64,000 nt of DNA from Strongylocentrotus purpuratus. Lineage: Eukaryota; Echinodermata; Echinoidea; Camarodonta; Strongylocentrotidae. The notes beneath the pieces were generated by a model that did not search any database, had not been told where the DNA came from, and was given only the letters and a program-made list of their open reading frames with translations. Within the stretch, counting starts at the first letter, position 1; each line of letters starts with the position of its first letter. This document shows, piece by piece, positions 46,230-57,819 of the stretch. The DNA lies in NCBI RefSeq assembly GCF_000002235.5, contig NW_022145613.1, positions 15,825,883 through 15,889,882 of the forward strand, read 5' to 3'. The translations under genes and the position numbers were made by a program.

Positions 46230-47690
46230 GTGTACAAAATGGTAGGAAAATTTCAAAGGCCAAAGATATCGACAAATTCCCATTATTCTCCTTATCTGTA
46301 ACCAATGGGAAGTGACTAGCATTCATACACCGATATCGATATTTATAACTTACATTGATCTCAAAATATTGTAAACAACAGATACAACAACAAAAATGAG
46401 TTGAAAGGTAAACAGAGCAAGCTAAAAATTAATTCGTGTACAGTACGAAAAATGGGAATGCTTATTACTAAATAGACATCTCTTGTAGAAAAATAAGCCA
46501 AACCCTACACAATGAAAGGCTGACTTAAATGGTGCTGATATGACTCTGTACTGAATATTTTTAATGAAAATGTCATACAACGGATTATCATTCAGTCTAG
46601 CACTGGCATTTTAAACAGTTACAATGAAGTGAGTGTTGTTTTCGGCACAATTTAATGCTCATATTGTCCCAAATCTTCATAATGATCTGGAATACATGAA
46701 TATACCTATTTTAATTTGTAATTTCATAGGTTTCAAGATTTGCAAGCTTACCCTACAACATGACCCTTCTGAACTTTCCCATCACAAAATATTACAATAA
46801 TTCACGACGACCTTTGAAAAGTACTATTATAGGGAAGTGATCTATATTTTTCAAACTCAAGAACAGAATAAGTATGGTTGTTTATATATCACAAATTGGG
46901 TGATTTTCATTCACAATCAACAAAAATATTCAATACGTAAATCACATTTCGGCTCTATCCTCTTTTGCTCATGTTAGTTATGACTCCCTGATCGACATTG
47001 CGTATTTTCTGAAAATGGATACAACCACACAAGCTGCATCCTCACCATTAACACATCTGTATATCTATTATACACCCAGCAACAAAATGGCGACTTGAAA
47101 TAGAATTAGAAATGATACTGATCTCATGATTTGAATTATACCAGCAGTAAGAACGTACTACACAGCATTCAATAATACTATTCCTGTCAAAACAAACCCC
47201 AATATAAATGTTGCTGGGACTATCGCGCTAACAGATGAAAAACAGGTTAGATTTACCTTGATTATCTGTTTAAAGTGTCTGCCTCAAACCAAGTCCTTTT
47301 ATGATGCTGAATAATCGCACACACTGCAGTAGATATTATAATACTGTGAGCGGTATTTACAATAGGAAATTGATCCCGGTTTTGTATGGAGTGAGTGTTT
47401 TTTATTCTGACTCATTCAAGGAAGTATTTGATGAAATGAAATGAATGAAGTTAATGACAAAAAAAAACATTGGACGGATGATCAGTGTAGCGGGCGCTCA
47501 ACTTGCCTTAAATCTATCTTTAAAAACATATTGAAATATGATTCCAGATTTATCATAAAAATCCCCATTTGGTTTGATTTCAAAATTCGAAAGAAGAGGT
47601 AATTTAATTGTATACCACGTATTCATCAAGGTTCGTGTATGTATGAAGTGTGGCAATCGATGATCTTCTCCAGACCCCACCCCCCCCCCC
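46230..47690 (-). promoter_or_regulatory. Upstream block of gene 3 with probable leader exon
   Basis: Minus-strand AATCAAG followed by gtaaatc at 47256 marks a probable leader exon from 47257 upward, about 5.5 kb before the first coding exon at 41718. The block shares more than 1 kb with the blocks at 13255 and 28995. Confidence 0.45.
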
Positions 47691-48026
47691 TTTCTCTCTC
47701 TCTCTCTCTCTCTCTATCCCCTCTCTCTCTCTCTCTCTCTCTCCCCTCTCTCTCTCTCTCTCCCTCTCTCGCTGTCTGTCTCTCTCTCTCTTTCTCTCTC
47801 TCTCCTTCTCCTTCTTTCTTGTCTCTATTTTTTTTTTCTTGGTCTCTCTCTACTTTTGTCTCTCTTGTCCTCTATTTCTACATGCCATTCCTCTATTTCT
47901 CTTGATATGCGTGTGTGTGTGTGTGTGTGTGTGTCTCTCTCTCTCTCTCTCTCTTTCCCTCTCCTTCTCTAATCATCTCTTTGTTTCTTCCATTTTCTTG
48001 GTCTCTTCATTTAAGATATTTCTGGT

Positions 48027-48062
<36 letters not shown>

Positions 48063-48260
48063 ATCTCTTGATCCCCTCGTTCACCTGTCTTTGTCCCTCT
48101 CATATCTCATCCTCGTTTTCTTCCTTCCATTTCTCTCTCATTCTGTTTTCTTCTGTCTCGTATTCACTCTACCCCCCCCCCCCTTTTTTTTCTTAAATAT
48201 GAAAGTCTCTCTGTCTTTCCTTCCATTCCTTTCTCTGTCTTGATCCCTCAGTCTACCTCT
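47690..48260. repeat. CT-rich microsatellite tract
   Basis: Long interrupted (CT)n at 47693-47850, (GT)n then (CT)n at 47909-47960, and (CT)n at 48032-48062. Apparent open frames are Ser/Leu runs. Confidence 0.85.
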
Positions 48261-48264
48261 CCCT

Positions 48265-49500
48265 CTTTCTCTCTCCGTGGTCAAATTTGCGATGGTGGAT
48301 TAATATCAAATGATCAAAATATAAACGTTTATTGTAAAGATGATACGTTTACCGCAGGCTCTTCCTCAGTGAATGATACAAATACAACAGACATTGGATA
48401 TAGAAGTACGAACCCTGTATTACAAATGTTATCAATAATATTGCGTGGATGATTGGTGCGGGGGTGCGTCATGAATCTTGGGCATGCAGAAGTATTGAAA
48501 GCGCCCTTTTGCCTTCTTTTAGCAACACCTTTTCATTCAATTTCATACTTTTTTTTCATTCATTTACGTCCATAAAATTCCTAATCTTGCATATCTTATA
48601 GTCAATTTCGTCTCTAAGGGTCATTCACTTTCGAGCTTTGTCCAATCAATTTCATCAGTTTGCATCCTGTTTCGTTGAAGTCAGAGATCGTTCCCCATCT
48701 TTGGCTACCCACGTTCAATCGCATCAAGCATATCATCACTTGCAATCTATTTCGTCAAAGCGCCATTCAAATTTGTAACTCGTTCGTTATAAGTTCTTGA
48801 ATGAAATTACTCTCTTGAAATTGGAAGCACGAAGCCGAATTTGATTATCACAATCTTCAGCGGACCGTCAGGTGCGACGAATCTGAAAGAAATCTAACGA
48901 AAATTCTTTGGACAAAACTTAAGTGCTCAAAGATGAATTTGAAAGAAAATAAGTATTAAAATTGACGGAAAATCCCATGTTTAGACAAATGATCGTGAAA
49001 ACATTCTAATTGATAATTCTTTACATAATCTGGTTTCAAAAACAAATAACATTATCACATAAACGTCCCAGCACTTCTAAATCTAGAATTGGCGTTCATA
49101 TTGGAGTAAAAGCAAATAATCTTTGACACCATGCAGCATATAAATATTTTGGATAAGCCTACAGTGTTGTTACTGTGGCATACAATATTTAGAATATATT
49201 GTAACGAATGAAAGGTCATACCCCACATGACCATCAACAAATAATTGCATCGCCTGGATTTTCCTTTCAAAGTCATCCCCCTCGGAGAAAAACTAAATCA
49301 TTCAATGTAGGAGGAATCAATAATGTCTAATTCAAAAGAAAGTATTTATGAGTTAATTTTATTTTAAACTAAATTGTATAGTGTAACTGTACAATAATTT
49401 TCAGCTGCAGCTTCCTACATTGTCAGCATTGTCCAAAGGAAAATCTGCCGATGAAGTATGGATTGACGATTTTCATTTCTGCGGCAGATTGTCTGTATGT
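48265..49500. other. Spacer between gene 4 end and gene 3 upstream block
   Basis: No coding exon or element recognised. The 3' untranslated region of gene 4 would lie left of 49509. Confidence 0.35.
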
Positions 49501-49508
49501 CCTGGGTT

Positions 49509-50122
49509 CTACCTCCCTTGGTTGTTTGGAAGGATAAGGGGCTGGTAGAATTGGTGCGAGTTAGTCTGTTGTGGTGTAGCGTTAGTCTCCTGCTGTGGAG
49601 GTGTTTGCTGATGCTGGAATGTCTGTTGATTTGGGAAGGCCTGCTGGGGCAAGTGAACTTGTTGCGCTGTGGGTGTCTGTTGCGGTAAAATAGACTGCTG
49701 CTGTGGATAAGTCTGCTGATGCGGGAATATCTGTTGGTGTGAGAATGTCTGCTGGGGCAAGTGAACTTGTTGTGGTGTGGGTGTCTGTTGTTGTATACGA
49801 GTCTGCTGATTCGGGAACGTCTGTTGCGATACGTGAATCTGTTGTATACGAGTCTGCTGATTCGGGAACGTCTGTTGCGGTACGTGAATCTGTTGTATAC
49901 GCGTCTGCTGATTCGGGAACGTCTGTTGCGGTACGTGAATCTGTTGTGGCGTGGGTGTTTGTTGCTGTATACGAGTCTGCTGCGATGGATTAGTGTGCTG
50001 ATGTGGGAATGTTTGTTGCGGTACGTGGATCTGTTGCGGTGTGGGTGTCAGTTGCAGTTGCTGTTGGGCGGTGCTGTAAGGAGGTGGTTGGTCCGTTGAA
50101 ACGTACGACAAACCTTGTTGAT
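49509..50122 (-). CDS. Gene 4 terminal exon: Gln-rich repeat tail (about 203 aa)
   Basis: After the acceptor atttttag the exon opens with QQGLSYVSTDQPPPYSTAQQQ and then runs almost entirely as Gln-rich repeats of about 18-20 residues, such as QIHVPQQTFPNQQTRIQ, to NNQGR and TAG. At DNA level the units between about 49790 and 49960 are nearly identical, so they are recent. The early PPPY is a PY-type motif known to bind WW domains of Nedd4-like ubiquitin ligases in other membrane proteins; whether it does so here is inference. The tail has no sequence likeness to the APYNQ tail of gene 3, although it occupies the same exon position and phase. Confidence 0.75.
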
Positions 50123-51297
50123 CTAAAAATATGAATATAAAAGATTGCTATTTGTAGCTTCTAGACTGCAAATTCCTACCCCCCCCCACCCCCATCCTCT
50201 ATCCATTTTAAAAAGATTATGATGATGATGATAAGTGATTCTTAACGCCCCTTTCCTCTAAACTTATGTTTCTGGTATTATATTTATTTCTAGTTGTAGA
50301 AATACAACACTGTTTCACTGACCTACATGTACATACATGCTGGTGATTAGTACAAACGTCATTATGGTATTTAAGTCAGGGGACTTCACAATAAAGTCAA
50401 AATGAAGTTATCTCGCAATTGTCAAATGCTATACCCTCCCCAATTCAAAACTTATTGATGTTTATCATTAAGGCTTTACTTACGTGTTGAGACAATCGCA
50501 GGGTATTGGTTGACCTGCAGTAAAAGGAAAAGTAAATAAATTCTTTTCAATTGATACCTCCATACTTTTTCTTGAAGTGGGAACTCCATGAGAAACAAAA
50601 CAATACATTTGTTACAAGCCCATTTGTTTGAAGTAACAGAATACTGATTTACAAATCTGCATAAGTTATGAAAATTACATTGGCTTTAGTAAATATAAAA
50701 GCTGATAACATAAAAAGGTTCAATTCTAAAAATGATAATCCTATACTTTTTAGAATTTTTCCAGCAAAGAACGTTTAGACTTGTCAAGAATATTTATTTA
50801 TCTGGACAAATATATCCGACGTGTAGAAACTCTTTTTATGCAATGTTTGAAATATTGTTTCTGTTGTAACCTGGGTTATCTTAAAGTAATATCTTGTTTT
50901 CTTACCACGTTAAATCCTTGCAGTGGTCTTGAAGATTGTGGGGTGCAACACACTCCGGAACAGCCGTAAACTGATCCTACAATAGCAACTATCAACTCGA
51001 TCAACCCGATTACACTCATGATAGCATCCGAGGCAGTTCGAGACTCCTGCAAATAGAAACGAGTAAAATTTAGCTCTGCAAAACCGTCTAAAAAAAAATT
51101 GTATTGGTTTGGATAATCATAACTTGTAGTTTAAGCCTCTTATAAAAACAAAACACATCTCAGTCAGCAGTATCAAAATACGCTCTCAATACTGGACATC
51201 AGGCGCGTACGCAGGATTTTTTCAAGGGGGGGGGGGGGGTTTACATTTATAAATCGGGCCGAAAATTTCGCAACGACTCAGCCAGCCGCTGAATAAG

Positions 51298-51334
<37 letters not shown>

Positions 51335-53701
51335 AAGAGGACATTTTTTTTTTTTTTTTTTTGGTCTCGAAATTTGAAAATTTGAAATTTTGCTCCGTTG
51401 GGGGGGGGGTAAGGTCACCTTTTAGGTCAGCCATGGGATTTTTTTTTTAATTAAAAAATAAAAAAAAAAAATCCAAAGGGGGGTTTTAGGGGGGTTATGG
51501 GGGGGTTTACACAAAAAAAATTACCAAAGGGGGGGTTTAACCCCCAAACCCCCCCCCCCCCCCCCCTGTGTACGCGCCTGCTGGACATTAACATTAAAGG
51601 AGCTACACAAAGAAAATTCACTAACAACTGATAATTAGAACAAATTACATATGGATGGAAAGATTTTCTCTTGAAAAACACGAATGATTTGCTGAGAAAT
51701 CATATAGATATCATGGAAAGGCGTAAAATGCAATTTTTCAAGACCCTTCTTAGACCCCCAAGCGCCCCCGAACGTAAGCCAAACACACGAGCGTAGCGAG
51801 CTCTGAATAGTGACGTCACACACTGGACAAACAGCTCGGTACCTGAGTCGCGCGTGTATTAGTCTGCAGCTAGCCAGCCGTGTCCCGTGTGTGACGTCAC
51901 AAATATTGACGCTCTACAAAGGCCCGCTAGAGGCAGAAAATCTGGATCTCAAAACTAATATTTTTGAGAGTTGATTACTGCGGGCCCCAAACATATTTTG
52001 AAGAGGAGAGTTGTTGTATTTGATCAGTAAGGTTTCCCCTTCGCAATGATATGAGTTTTGCATCAATTCAAACACTTTTGATTCTTCGTGTGTCTACTTT
52101 AAGAGTCACGCTTTTATCTATATGTTTAATTTGAATTTGTTGAAATGTATTGTTCCTAATCTATGAATATATGTCTGTTTCAGCCTCTCCCCCCCCCCCC
52201 CCCCTGGACATTATTATGTGCTAGTTATGTTACCCTGCCTGAGGAACTTATATTTTCATTTGTAAAACTCGGTCCTGAGTTATTCATGTTCATCCTTTAT
52301 TTGAATGTTCGTTTAATAAAGACGAATTGATAAAGTGATATAATATCAGATGATAATAAATAATAACATATAATATAATATAATATAATATTAGATAGAA
52401 TAATATGATATGATATGATATAAAATAATATAATATGACATCATGATACAAGGTTATATAATCTAAACTATTTACCACTAAACCTTCTTTACAGGGTATC
52501 GCGTTGCATCCACGTGATTCACTAATTGGAGCACCTATGGCCCCAATGATCATCATGTAAAATGCAAAGATGGCGGAGAACACAGACATGGTGATGTAAG
52601 CTGATATCTGTCAAAATGCGAAGATAATAATGTCTCATTTTCTTAAAAAGCGGACAGGGTTACACCTTCTGTGTGTACAGAGTTATTATGGAAAATACAT
52701 AATCTTGATGAAGATGATGATAATTATAATAATGACAATAGTACTGATGATATTAAAATGCTAAGAGTAATAATCATTTTATCATAATGAGGATCTGTTG
52801 CCGATTTTTTTTTCTTCTTAAATAACATATCAAAACGTTTGGGTCACTGAAAAGTGCTTGTTTTATTAGCAGAAAATGTTCTATATGGAGTACGACATTT
52901 TTTTTTCTATATTGACTCGTATAATACGACAAAGATTATGTTCTTTCTAGCAAAGCAAACCAATTACAATTTCATTATGATTTACAACTGTGATTTATTG
53001 TTTGAGGTAGTAAATGTACTATTATTTTCAGCTCGTTTCTGTGTAAAAATCAACGGTTCGGGCGACAGAGCTTTATTACCATGTCACAATTTGGCATACC
53101 GCCCTCTTGCAACTAATTTAAAATTAGATAAGAAAGAAGAAACGAAGAAAATAAGAAAAAAGGTCAAACCTTCGCGTCATAATAATTATGAAAGCGTTTG
53201 GATCTCTTTACTTCATATAAACAAATAGATAAGGAAGTTAATTATTTTGGCAATACAATATCCCTTTTATACTGTAATGAACATTGCAAAGAGTACGTAC
53301 CACACACGTTCTTTTTCTGAAACTAACAATACCAAGTACTCCAGCAGGTCCAAAGCACTGTGAAATAAATATGGAAACAAACAGTCGATGGCGTCATTCA
53401 TTAACAAACTACTGTAATGTTTTTTTTTAAAACACGGTCAAGCGATATTTAACAGTTCAGATGAATAATTATAAACAATGATAAATAATATTGGTAATAA
53501 ATGAAGAACAAAATAGAAGAAAAGGAGGAAGAGGAATGGAAAGTAGTAACATCAGCAGCAGTAGAAGTAGTAGTAAATAGCGACGATAATGGTAAAAAAT
53601 AATACTTATAATGATAATAGCAATATAAATAATAATAGCATTTTGTTATGAAGCGCTTTTCTATTTCCTGACCAAAGCGCTTGCAGTATTATTATTATTA
53701 T

Positions 53702-53734
<33 letters not shown>

Positions 53735-53800
53735 AAGTAGTAGTAGAAGTAGAAGAAGTAGTAGTAGTAGTAGAAGTAGTAGTAGTAATAGAAGAAGTAA

Positions 53801-53848
<48 letters not shown>

Positions 53849-53874
53849 AAGTAGTAGTAGTAGTAGTAGCAGTA

Positions 53875-53917
<43 letters not shown>

Positions 53918-53931
53918 AAGTAGTAGTAGTA

Positions 53932-53968
<37 letters not shown>

Positions 53969-56900
53969 CAATAATAATGATAGTGAGGTCTTGTATAGCG
54001 CTCAAATTGAATGCAAGTTTGAATGATACATGTGTAAAATTCCCTGTCCGATACGCTTATAAATAATTGCATGACAACAAACGCTGCTTGATTGAATGAT
54101 TGGACATTGCATCAAAGTAACTGTAAAAAACGAAAGCGAAATAGACCAGTTCACGGTTAGCACATTACTGCAATGACCCCGAATATCCACAGATCTTCGA
54201 AACATGAAATGGTCCCACTTTGAACATTTTGAAATAATCACTCATACAGCGATTGGAGGTGCCACTTAAATAGCCTTTGTTTTCCCTTTTCAAAGAATAC
54301 TTCCACCTGTGTATCATGGAGTGCACTGCATGTGCATAATGAATAATGATTACATAACTTTCATGAGCACGTATCCATTATTTTGTCTCCGTGTATTTCA
54401 CAATTTGGTCTGCAATGACCTTTTTCTGCTCATGCTTAGACTGCAACCGTGAACTGGCTCATTGGCCGGGGAAAAATCGTCTATTACTAAAACTTCAATA
54501 TGATATGTTCAGTTTTTGCAGCGCTGCTTTTGATGTCTTCAACTGGTACCGGTGAAATTTTCAAAATTTGAAATTATTGGAAGTATGCTAACCCGCTTTT
54601 TTGTGGGGGGGGGGACCCTGTATCATATGTATATATATGTATCTCTACCAGGGTGTCGATTTGTATCCGTGGTTGGGGGGGGGATGATAGGTGCCAAAAT
54701 ATTTTCGGCAATGGATCAAAGCAACCAAGAGGTAGAAGCGTGTGGCAGGTTGCACCCTCCTCATGCAAGGGCGTAGCCAGGATTTCATTTTAGGGGGGCG
54801 GTAGTGAGCACGCAAAGCTAGGGGGTTGGGTGCAGGGAGGGGGGAGTCCCCCCCCCCCCCCCCTCCCCCGCGAAGCGCGGAAGCTTTGACGTTTCATTAA
54901 CTTATTAGAGAAGGAAGACGATTCGTTGGACCGTTCTCGACTCTTAATCTTTGTTTGAATCAAGTTCCCCTTCCTCCGCGCGTAGCGCGGTAGCTTTGAC
55001 GGTTCATTAGATTATTAAAGAAAGAAGGCGATTCGATGTACCATTCTTGACTTTTAATCCTTAATGTATGAACAAGTTCCCCTTCCTCCGAGCGTAGCGC
55101 GGAAACTCTGAAGTTTCATTAGATTATTAGAGAAAGAAGACGATTCGATGTACTGTTCTCTATATTTTCCCCACATGATGTACGTATGGAACGTTCGTTT
55201 GCACATCTTTGCATGCACAGCCCGAATGGTGGTAGCATTTTATCTCCTGGCAGTGCTTGTCGCAATAGCTTCTGGAAAGGATTTGTATACTAGTGTTAGT
55301 GTTAACGGCCACTAATTAGGCCCATTAGTGATTATACAAAATATATGCTCTTCCTGGCTATTTGGGAATGTGTCAGTTTGCAACAGAAATGGAGAAACGC
55401 GAATTTTGCTGAAAATCATGTGATATCACGAACATTTATAAATCACTTGTATGAAATACGCCAGTTACATAGGCCTACTTCAGCTTTTCAATAAAACAAA
55501 AATAAGTTGTGACATAATATTCGTTCTCAAAAAATGAATTTTTGTAGGAAATATCAGGAAATAAAATGAGTAAACAAAATAAAAAATAAGATACAATGAC
55601 GTGAAATTTTAAAAGGGTGAACGGAAAAAACATAACAACTAGTGAACTATCTTATAAGTCATACTAATGTCCAAAAATCTTTTCTCCTTGTCTCCGATCT
55701 CATCACGAATTTGTCACAGAGTTTCTATGTTTACATTATCCAGGATTGTCTGTTGTTGCAGATTGCTACTTTTGCGCTTCGCGCTTAACATTTAGCTCGT
55801 TGCTTTTTAACGCTGCGTCTTTGCATTTGGCGCACTGCATTTCTATATGATGCTGTTTATTGAACAAATTGAATAAATTCATCAATTCCTAATGGAGCCG
55901 TATGAGCGATAATTCAATTTATTCTTGTCTCATATACGGTTGTCTCATTTACCTCGTATATGTATGTATTATGAAAATGAGATAACAAAATGTGTATATT
56001 GACGGTCATCTTGCGAGTAATAACCATTAACTACTCTCATCGGGCTCTCATCATAAATTTTTCTCTTAATTTTTTTTGTGGTGAATTATTGGGGGGATGA
56101 TTGTACAGGCCATCCCCCCCCCCCCCCACCTGAAATATTGGGGGGATATACATATGGAAACGTTTGCTTGTATTTGTCTCATAAAAGAAGTTAACCCAAA
56201 CTGACTCCCACACGGTGTTGAGTGCTCAGGGGTCACAGGCCACTGGCTTCATCGGGCAGGTAGTTCCATTATATTAATGGGTAAATTAACTATTAAAAAA
56301 GGAGGGGACACATTACATTGTACAATAGGGACACACATTGTTTTTATTGTGCAGAACATACTCTTGTATTGACTTACTTATTGCATGAAACTATAAAACC
56401 AAATGCATTTTGTATTCTAACAATTGGAGTATAGAGAATAATAACAGGTGAATAAAATGCATAAACACCACAAACACCTGGGGAGGAAGCATTCATAAAT
56501 TTGAATACATATAGTTGATAAACGACTCCGATGAAACTATTAAACCAAAATGAAATTTGCGTTCTGGCAATTGGAGTACAAAGAGTGATAGCAGGTGAAT
56601 GAAATGCTTCAACAACACAAACACCTGGGAAGCTATATAGGAAGCATCCATAAATTTGAATAATTAGTTGATAAACGACTCCGCATGTGGACGTTTGTTG
56701 GAGCAGAAAGCAGTGGATTATTAACAACACGAACCCATTTAACAGAATGTCGGAACGTAAATTAAATTTGGTGCGGTTGGAAAATGCATCTTTCTACCCT
56801 GCGACTTTAATGGTACGATCCAGTAAATTTAAACAATAAAATGGCTCTTATTTAAAATTACTCATTAAATAAAACCCAAAACTTCAGTGATATCAGAAAA

Positions 56901-57819
56901 AATATGTTATATCTTACTAATAATTAAAACAGATGTATAAACATTGTGAAAGTGTCGCATTTTACGATAAAAGACACCGATTTAGCGAAGATGACGTCAT
57001 TAGTGCGCTTTCATCAGGGAATTCAAAGTCAAAAGGTCAATTCAGACGCTGATAAGTTATTTGTCGAGCCTTTTGTTTCCTTTATTCCGACAAAATTATA
57101 CAATCAATCAAAACAAGTTTAATACCAGAAGAAAGCTAACGATTAGTATTTTCATTAACCGCTTGCCCCAAAGTCGCTTGACCACACTGAAACGAGTGAG
57201 AGCTTGCGAGAGCGGCCAAAGTGTGATTGAAACTCGCTACTTGCTCTTCTCCAACGCAAAAAGAGACGACATTGTGCTGGATAAATGTATTTTTTCCGAC
57301 GGAAGTACAGAAAATTTGCATATGGTCTTTTTATATTATACTTTATGAAATGTTACCCGAGTGACTCCCGGGCGCCCCAATGCTGGAAAGAAACGCACAT
57401 TTTAGAAAACTTCACTTTTTCATGGAAAAATGCTTATTTGTTCTATGCACGCAAGTCAGATTGAGCGGATGAAACAACGTTTCCATGTGCCCCCCCCCCC
57501 CCCCCCATCCCCCCGGGATCGACACCCATGATCTCTACTCTGCAGTTGTTATCCTCAAATCGTTCACCTACCAGAAGACTCATCCATATCCCGCCTGCAA
57601 TGCGACGGGCGTAGGATCCAAGTAGGAACGTCGCCACTCCTACCAGGGTCGCCCCTACAGCACAGCATAGCTGGATCCACCCCGTCGCTCTGCCGGAGAT
57701 CCCGTTGTAGGTTTCGGAGCAACCAGTGTGGCGGGAATGGGTTGCTGAGAGATCTGACCCGTTTGTTGATGGTACACCATGGTTGTGTGACCCGGATCTG
57801 CGTTTGTAGGTTGAGCCAT
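49509..57819 (-). CDS. MS4A/CD20-like tetraspan gene 4, frame break in exon 1
   Basis: Six exons: 57572..57819, 53301..53357 (19 codons), 52476..52607 (44), 50906..51046 (47), 50484..50514 (31 bp) and 49509..50122 (614 bp, ending TAG). Exons 2-6 join cleanly and follow the plan of gene 3 exactly, including phase 1 before the last exon. TM2 continues in exon 2 (GPAGVLGIVSFRKR), TM3 is in exon 3 (AYITMSVFSAIFAFYMMIIG), the loop has two Cys, and TM4 is in exon 4 (MSVIGLIELIVAIVGSVYG). Exon 1 opens with MAQPTNADPGHTTMVYHQQ and ends with GRATGWIQL plus TM1, but in two different frames; its length (248 bp) is one base short of a multiple of three. The predicted product would be about 407 aa if the missing base is an assembly error. 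If the break is real, the gene is inactivated or uses another 5' exon. It is the most divergent of the four. Confidence 0.72.
51200..51580. mobile_element. hAT-type MITE, 381 bp, in gene 4 intron 3
   Basis: CAGGCGCGTACGCAGG and TGTACGCGCCTG ends, flanked by exact CTGGACAT repeats (51192-51199, 51581-51588). Its interior is a reversed relative of 21533-22026, with long G runs and CGACTCAGCCAGCCGCTGA. Confidence 0.85.
51805..51905. promoter_or_regulatory. Hairpin carrying two TGACGTCA sites
   Basis: TGACGTCA occurs at 51811-51818 and 51892-51899 within inverted arms GTGACGTCACACA and TGTGTGACGTCAC. TGACGTCA is the CREB/ATF palindrome; whether it functions in gene 4 intron 3 is unknown, and the hairpin could equally be an element's arms. 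Confidence 0.35.
52340..52445. repeat. ATAATATA/ATGAT low-complexity tract
   Basis: Short irregular AT repeats immediately 3' of gene 4 exon 3, in its intron. Confidence 0.7.
53687..53975. repeat. AGT trinucleotide microsatellite, about 285 bp
   Basis: Almost uninterrupted (AGT)n with AGA variants. It is flanked by AAGCGCTTTTCTATTTCC and TTGTATAGCGCTC, which resemble the 3' part of the SINE at 45447, so it probably grew from SINE tails. Poly-Leu or poly-Tyr frames here are not genes. Confidence 0.9.
54145..54460. mobile_element. MITE-like repeat, 54.15-54.46 kb
   Basis: Inverted ends CCAGTTCACGGTTAGC-like and GCAACCGTGAACTGG; the inside matches 62895-63213 (for example AAGAATACTTCCACCTG and ACATAACTTTCATGAGC). 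Confidence 0.6.
54771..55470. mobile_element. Inverted relative of the 30.8-33.7 kb element
   Basis: The left end AAGGGCGTAGCCAGG resembles the hAT-type termini seen elsewhere in the window. The segment 55200-55460 matches the reverse complement of about 30880-31140, and the minisatellite lies on the inner side as in that element. A clean target-site duplication was not found, so borders are approximate. Confidence 0.45.
54865..55165. repeat. Minisatellite array 5 (inverted)
   Basis: Three units of the same family occur in the opposite orientation, each starting GCGTAGCGCGG or GCGAAGCGCGG and carrying GAAGACGATTCG. Confidence 0.8.
55475..57565. other. Gene 4 intron 1, remaining part
   Basis: AT-rich with the 150-bp repeat pair (56385-56690) and C runs at 56116-56128 and 57490-57506. 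A plus-strand open frame at 57061-57348 (95 codons) is not recognised. Confidence 0.45.
56385..56690. repeat. Two tandem copies of a dispersed 150-bp repeat
   Basis: Units share TGGAGTACAAAGAGTGATAG-type sequence, a CACCTGGGAAG-like block and TTTGAATA. A third copy is at about 22400-22555. A minus-strand open frame across them is a by-product of the repeat. Confidence 0.6.
57572..57819 (-). CDS. Gene 4 first coding exon with one-base deletion
   Basis: The ATG at 57819 starts a frame resembling the N-termini of genes 1-3 (Gln/Pro-rich, with HTTMVYHQQTGQISQQPIPAT). That frame stops just inside the predicted TM1. From about 57715 downward the frame shifted by one base carries NGISGRATGWIQL, the TM1 stretch and GGIWMSLL. 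These match [13 protein letters not shown] and GIWASVL of the paralogs, and the frame reaches a good phase-0 donor (gtaggtgaacg). The switch must lie between about 57700 and 57740, near CTCCGAAACCTACAACGGG. A missing base in a short homopolymer is the simplest cause. Confidence 0.65.

Noticed and set aside
47639..48243. Ser/Leu-rich frames up to 197 codons
   Set aside because: Readings of CT microsatellites. The same applies to 14627-14947, 59560-59829 and 63557-63909.
53606..54072. Long minus-strand frames of poly-Leu, poly-Thr or poly-Tyr
   Set aside because: They are the three readings of an AGT trinucleotide repeat; open frames follow from the repeat, not from coding.
56374..56730. 118-codon minus-strand frame with hydrophobic repeats, considered as a membrane protein
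   Set aside because: It is generated by two tandem copies of a dispersed 150-bp repeat also present near 22400; no start or splice context.
57061..57348. 95-codon plus-strand frame inside gene 4 intron 1
   Set aside because: No recognised domain, no codon or splice support; could be chance. Kept only as a note.
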